Made by a program: the position numbers and the translations under genes. The notes under the pieces were generated by a model. The model was given only the letters and a program-made list of their open reading frames with translations. It was not told where the DNA came from and made no database searches. This document shows, piece after piece, positions 58,564-64,000 of a stretch of 64,000 bases of DNA (positions within the stretch are counted from its first letter, which is position 1; every line of letters begins with the position of its first letter). The stretch is from Mortierella sp. BCC40632. Lineage: Eukaryota; Mortierellomycota; Mortierellomycetes; Mortierellales; Mortierellaceae. The stretch spans positions 3,242,501-3,306,500 of the forward strand of contig WAEK01000002.1 of the NCBI GenBank assembly GCA_011634665.1, in the 5' to 3' direction.

Positions 58564-61500
58564 TCATTTAGTTTTTGTCCCCTCATATTTAGCAGGACAC
58601 TCAAAGACAAGCCAGATGCCCTCACCATAAATTTGATAATCTCCTGACGGCGGGGTAGCCTTGACAGTTCCTTGGACACCAAAGCTCGGATCCTAATCAA
58701 GATCATAATTTCCCACGCCAGAGTTAACCTCTGTATAAAAAAAAAAAAAAAAAGGAACTCTCCAAAAATCGACCAGCTGGTTTGGACCCGGATAAAAAAG
58801 TGGTTTGGAGGAAGACGATGTACTACTAAAGTACCTCCCTGAGAAGAGAGCAACTTACATCCAGAAACTTGCTCTCTTCCTTTCCGATCCTGAACCTTGA
58901 CCGCGAACGACTGATCTTAGCCTTGATGACCTCGTCAAAGAACATAATTTCAGGATCCGTTGCAGGGCGCTCAATTCGATCCTGAATAAACTGCATAAAG
59001 GGCTGCGAGACCGCAAAGACGGACATGAACGGCTATTTTTTTTTTTTTTTTTTTTTTTTTTGAAAGAGAGAGAGATTATCAAAGACAAAAGAATGTTAGA
59101 CAACTTCAGGGTCGCTCTTGTTGTTCTAGTCGACTCCCTAGAGGAAAAAAAAAGTATCTCGTCTTGATACTGGTCAATATTTTCTTACCTTCGCATCCTT
59201 GTCTACGCTCTTCAAAAATGCTTCTGCGCTAATGGTCATCGCCTCACCATGCCCACTTCCTTCAGTACCATTCCTGGACCGAGACAGTGGAAGCATGGAC
59301 GAGTGTCTGTGTTGCTGATGCTGCTGGCGCTGATGATGACCACTCTCAAAGCTGGTTGAGGCTCTTCCAGAGGGCGAGAATGTCACTCCGTTCTTGGGTC
59401 CTCCTCCAGTACTATGGCCATTCATAGTACCGTTACCGTTGTTCGCACTATTCCTGCTTGTCCATCTTTGGAAGCTGCTCCAAGAGAGTCTCTCCCGTCC
59501 ATCTCGCTCATATTCACTTCCTCCTGTTGAGTCTTGCTTTCCCTGTGTTTGGGTCCGTGGACTATGGTTAAATGACCCTCCATGATGACCGTGCTGCTGT
59601 GATGATGGATGGTGTTGGTGGTGATGGTGGTTTTGCTGGGGAGTGGTGGAAGCAACGATCGCGGACCGGTATCCTTTCAGCAATCCAGCCCACATTTGAA
59701 GGACGCTCCAGCACACACCAGATTCATCAAATCCGCGAGGGATGCATGGATAGAGAACCTCATCCAGACATCCTGCATGGGCAGTCAGTGAGCATCCGTT
59801 GCATCGGTACATCGAGTTGGTCGGTGCGCTCGCGCCCCTGGAGCAGATTCCGCATCGATGCATCATGTCTGCAGGAATGGGAATTGGGATGGGCGTCAAA
59901 TGGTGACCCTCAATCGTGACCAAGGGTGGTCGTTCCACTTCTAGATTCGGTCCGAGTCCTCCAGAGGCGGCAGCAGCGGCGGCAGCAGCAGCAACGGCAG
60001 CAGCAGCCGTAGAACCGCTCCTGGCACCAAGGGACATGGTTCGAGGGTGATCGATCGTTGGCGAGAGCGACGATTGATGATGAGGCAGCCCATTTGTGGC
60101 AGCGATGGTGTTCATGGACATGGTCGACACAGGTGAACTAGAAAGATACGCTGTCGGCAAAGGCTGCGACTTTATCGGATGAGCGTTGGACGTGAATGAT
60201 TCAATTGAGGCATAGGATGCTCGATGGGTTAACATTGGTCCGTCAAGGGCACTTGCTGCACTCATATGGGTGCTATGACTGCTGTTGTTGCGCTTCAATT
60301 CCGGACGAGGTGCCTCTCCTACCACAGATCCCGCTATTCCATTCGTAGAGGATGATGATGACCTATGGCTCACGCTGTCCTGTCTCTTGGGTATTTCGAA
60401 AATATTGGATCGAGACCGTGTTGGTGAGAGCATTTTTCGAGGCGCCGACCTTGCTTGCTCGGATAAGTGCTAAACGAATCGGTGTGATTAGAGAATATTA
60501 GGCGCTGTATGGCGTTCGGGTAATTAAGATATGCATTCGCCGGTCTCAAGTATGCAAAAGGTGCTTACGCTGTGATTAGGTAGAGAGAACTCCTCAGGTC
60601 CCTCCACTCGACTGAGTTCGTTCTGTATATCCATAGATGAAAAAGAAAGGTTAACCAAGGTCAAGGAGGCTTCTTGAGCACGCAAAGCCCGAGTCAGTGC
60701 CAACCAGTACAGTAACTTACACTGTTGGACCAGGTTGACGCAACGGCCTTCTCAATAGGTGATTCATTCGAGTCTGGACTCATTCGGTTGTCCATGGATA
60801 CAGACCGAGCCATTCCCCCCATGACAACAGTGCTATAGCTGGGCGTAATTTGAGAATTGGTGGACATGGTGGACATGATACTACCACGTCTTCCCGCAAA
60901 ATTAGGTTCGCCCGGGAATGTGTCAGGAACATTGGTCTCTTTGGGGCTGTTTCTCGGTGAGCTGTTTCCACTGCTACCGCCATTCATGTGTCCCGAATGT
61001 GGATGGGGTGGGTGAAGACTGCTCGTCGAAGCGTTTGCGGAGGGTAAGGTCGAGTGAGACCGAGAGGGCTCCGATCGTTTACTCGCCCTGGGAACACGAG
61101 AAATTCCGCAAAACAATGTCAGACGAGAATGTGGGAACGCCTCCTTGACATAAACAGGGGGCCCAAGGCTGTTGTTGGGAACGGCTGTCCGCTTGATGGC
61201 GGAGGTGGGCGCGTGTTGTTCCAGAGATTGAATCAATTTTCGTCGTTGACGAGGAGGCAATTGATTCGGAGGCAGCTGCACTACAACTGTTCCCTTGTCT
61301 AAGTCAACCACACAGGCCTAGGAGAAACAAATGACCTCAGTCAGACCTGCGGCAATGATAACTTGACACACTACTGATACCATTACAAAAGTACTTACCT
61401 CTTCAGGCGGAAAATCAGGGTCTCGACTGCTACGTTCGATTCCCATAATGTATGGAACAGGTGCTTGAAGATAATCCATCAATGAAGACGGAAGGATGGG

Positions 61501-64000
61501 AATATAAACACCCTTCCAATAAAACGGGAAGAGCAGGTAAAGGAAGCTCTCTGCGGCTAGAGTCAACATGCCAAGGCATGATGACAAGAATATGAGCTTG
61601 CCTTCCGAAAGAATGACCTATAGTAAACGAGAGAACACGGAGCAATACACATTAGCACGCGTCTCCAGCACAGTGTCCTAAGATAGAAAGTCAACAAGCC
61701 TACATGTTCCTCACCTCCATGACTGTAACTATATCCTCAGCAGACAGACATCGGAAAAGTGGGTATAATGAAAACTAGGCAAAAGAGGCGGAGGCGGAGA
61801 AAATTAATTATCACATTATCTACATTCATCACAATAACTCGCGTTTTTTTTCAATAGCTATTATCCAGGCTTACATTCTTGACAATAGGGACTGTGTTGC
61901 GCGCTGGTCTCGATGCGTAAATCAGTCGGTTATTAATAGTGATTCCAACCTCCAGTTTGCCATAGGGCGGAAGGTTGACTTCATGAACAAGGTTTTTGAG
62001 ATAGCTATAGAGGCATTCATATCGTATTTGTTAGTTACCATGACTGGTGATCCTTTGGTGCAAATACCATTTATGGAACAAGCGGTCATGTCCCTGGTGA
62101 GAGTAAAGAGATTCCCTTACCGCTCTAGTCTGAATGATGACAAGCTCATCCCTGGATGATCAACGCCTCCGGAACAGGCAACGAGTACAGCCAACAGCCA
62201 GTCCCTCAATAGGTAGTGGTACGGGATAGAGCTCACAAGGCCAATGCATCGGGGCATCCAGACCTCATCAATCTCAACAAAAAGTCCACGCCAGGGCTTC
62301 ATCTGAAGATCGTAAAGCCCCAATTTCTCCTCAGACTCGCTGATCACCTTTTTGAGCTGTGCTATTCTTAAGCCCCTTCCCAACGTCTTTTCCTCACGGA
62401 GTTGCGCTTGTGTCTCCCGAATGATCTTTTTCTCAACAGCAATTTTCTTCTTTAAAACCTTTGCATACTCGATCTCACTCTCTGTCTATTGTGTTTAACG
62501 GTTCGGAGAAAAGCAGTATCAATCAAGAGTAAAAGAGACAAAATAGAATTTTGGTCAGCAATGACTAGGAACGAGCTAAAAAAAAAAAAAAAAAAAAAAA
62601 AGTAGTCGCTAACATGTCATCAAAACGTTAATGAATTATATTACCATGTGGCTCTGAGTCCACTGTTGGCAGATGGTGTCGAATTCTCGATGCATTTTGT
62701 GCGGCAGCCGCTCGTACATGGTCACACACATCACATAGGTTCGGATACCAGATTCTTGAGTCATGACGAACGAATGATAGGTTGTTGCTGGTTTCTCATC
62801 CGAAAATTTGAACAAAATGTCTGCGGGGAAACAGAACTACAGAGTGTAAAAAAAAAAAAAGATAAGTCATCGAAATTGGTTAGCAGTCAAGGTCTCCTGT
62901 TGAGCACTAGGAGGACAAAGGGGGGGGAGGCTGTGTCCATCAAAGCAGAGCCTTACAATGGGCAGTAAAGGAGGGAAGGGTTCAGAGTCATTCCAGTCTG
63001 CCTCTGGGTACCGACAAGTGACAGTCGGCTTAAAGGTCCTTTCTCCCGGATGGATGTCCTTGAAAGTCTGCACTTCTTGTCTTTCTACCTTGGCTGGTCC
63101 CATCAAGCGAGCCTTTGTTGACTCTGTATCAGCCCCTCTCATGTTGACTCTTGTCCTGGTTTTGCCTCCTTTGATGGCTGTAATTCCATCTAGCTCGTGC
63201 GACGACAATGAAAAACTCCTTTCATGTTGGAAGGCACTTGCTGTGGTGCCAGACCTAAGGCGTCGATAGGCTGTAAATGAAAGAGTTGCCGGAGACCGAC
63301 AACCAGAGTTAGTAATACAGATGCATGCATCATTTTGGGCCCTAAGAGAGCCTCCAGAAAATTTTTATCCGATGTTCCTTGCTGCAAATTAGACGTGCGA
63401 GATTACTGTTCGTACCAGGAGGTCCTGTCTGATGTTTTGGGGCAGGTTCGTCCTGTACTATTGGTGCCTTGTAATCCATCTCTGGGGGCTCCTGCATTGT
63501 TGTGAAGATCGATCCTGTGGCAACGTGCCGGTAGGCTGGCTTGTGCTGAAGGAGTGGTGGGCTGGGAGCGACATTGTTGCTGGTTAACAAAGTAGTTGTC
63601 CGCCTTGGCGGTCCCATCAAAGAAGCGGTACTCAGTCGCCGGGATGAACGACTTGGGCGAAACTGGGGTCCAGCTGTAAACAGAGGCGGTGGTAGAACAG
63701 AGAGAAAAAGAGAGAAGGGGCGAGTCAATCTAGAGCTCGGCGCTCACATGGTAGAGCGCGAGCCACACTATTCACGGCCCGCGCGCGGGGAAGAGAAGAA
63801 TGGGGGAGAGAGAGAGAAAAGGAAAGGAGAGGTGACGCGCGAGCGGACAGGGAGACGGGAGAGAAATGGGGCTCAGACTGTACCGTGCATTGTTGTCTCC
63901 TCGGTGACGATCTTCTCGATGCTCAGTGTCACCAGTGCGCGTGGATGTGCTGGATGAACCATTGTCTTGGATCGTGTTCGATTCTGCGTCTTGGGATTGC
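58564..64000 (-). CDS. DENN-domain Rab guanine-nucleotide exchange factor with C1 zinc finger (partial)
   Basis: DENN proteins activate Rab GTPases. Thirteen exons are visible; the start lies beyond the right edge: 63884-64000, 63416-63673, 62957-63270, 62645-62821, 62121-62485, 61875-62004, 61715-61774, 61399-61617, 60721-61317, 60569-60622, 59189-60469, 58859-59032, 58564-58692; about 1,290 aa. uDENN: ILFKFSDEKPATTYHSFVMT and YVMCVTMYERLP. cDENN: YPLFRCLSAEDIVTVME, LIFLSSCLGMLTLAAESFLY and YIPILPSSLMDYLQAPVPYI. dDENN: FMSVFAVSQPFMQFIQDRIE and MFFDEVIKAKISRSRSR. A C1 module in exon 11 reads CGIC, CNGC, then SLTAHAGC and VLYPC. Long Ser/His-rich linkers. The exon-4 acceptor is problematic (see findings). 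The final exon acceptor was chosen to give DPSFGVQGTVKATPP and GEGIWLVFECP. Confidence 0.9.
59700..59865 (-). other. C1 (phorbol ester/DAG-type) zinc-finger module in DENN protein
   Basis: Within exon 11. Spacing Cys-x2-Cys-x13-Cys-x2-Cys-x4-His-x2-Cys-x7-Cys fits the C1 pattern, with candidate first His residues upstream. The motif is followed by GVCWSVLQMWAGLLKG. Confidence 0.75.

Overview
This is a eukaryotic, almost certainly fungal, nuclear window. Protein genes are split by short GT-AG introns with complete codons rebuilt across every junction, and the set includes fungal-type genes (CBP4-like, Rcf2-like HIG1, Rvs167/Hob1-type BAR protein, Kre9/Knh1-like GPI-anchored wall protein, DUF2408-like protein). 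Animal-shared genes often missing in yeasts (STK19, COPS9, TMEM230, ACAD10/11-type dehydrogenase) and long A/T homopolymers in introns suggest an early-diverging fungus, most likely Mortierellomycota/Mucoromycota. That placement is inference; no rRNA or barcode is present.

Layout. 0-29 kb is compact and housekeeping: a BAR-domain gene (partial, -), Rab geranylgeranyltransferase beta (+), a DUF2408-like gene (+), STK19 (-), an Rcf2-like HIG1 gene (+), a peroxisomal acyl-CoA dehydrogenase ending in SKL (-), EAF6 (-), TMEM230 (+), a DNAJC30-like J protein (-), a Dabb protein (+), COPS9 (-), methionine aminopeptidase 2 (+) and Mediator MED7 (+). Adjacent genes alternate strands, so many share divergent promoters or convergent 3' ends.

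29-40 kb is gene-poor: four single-exon hypothetical ORFs among dense microsatellites, including a 105-bp perfect GAA run. 40-44.4 kb holds a secreted His/Lys-Gly-rich GPI-type wall protein (+) and a divergent pair of mitochondrial genes, FIS1 (-) and CBP4 (+, with a GC-AG intron).

44.4-56.6 kb is accessory: diverged repeats next to a tRNA-Asp(GTC), a Gln-rich ORF with eight 18-bp repeats, a 5'-truncated LINE with a perfect 13-bp target-site duplication, and a membrane-type ORF with about nineteen six-residue repeats. From 56.6 kb there is a secreted class 2 lipase (+) and a large 13-exon DENN-domain gene (-) that carries a C1 zinc finger and runs off the right edge.

No obviously new multi-gene system is visible. 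The best leads are the two hexapeptide-repeat ORFs around the LINE, the repeat-rich GPI protein, the C1-containing DENN protein with an apparent splice or frameshift oddity, and the short COPS9 gene.
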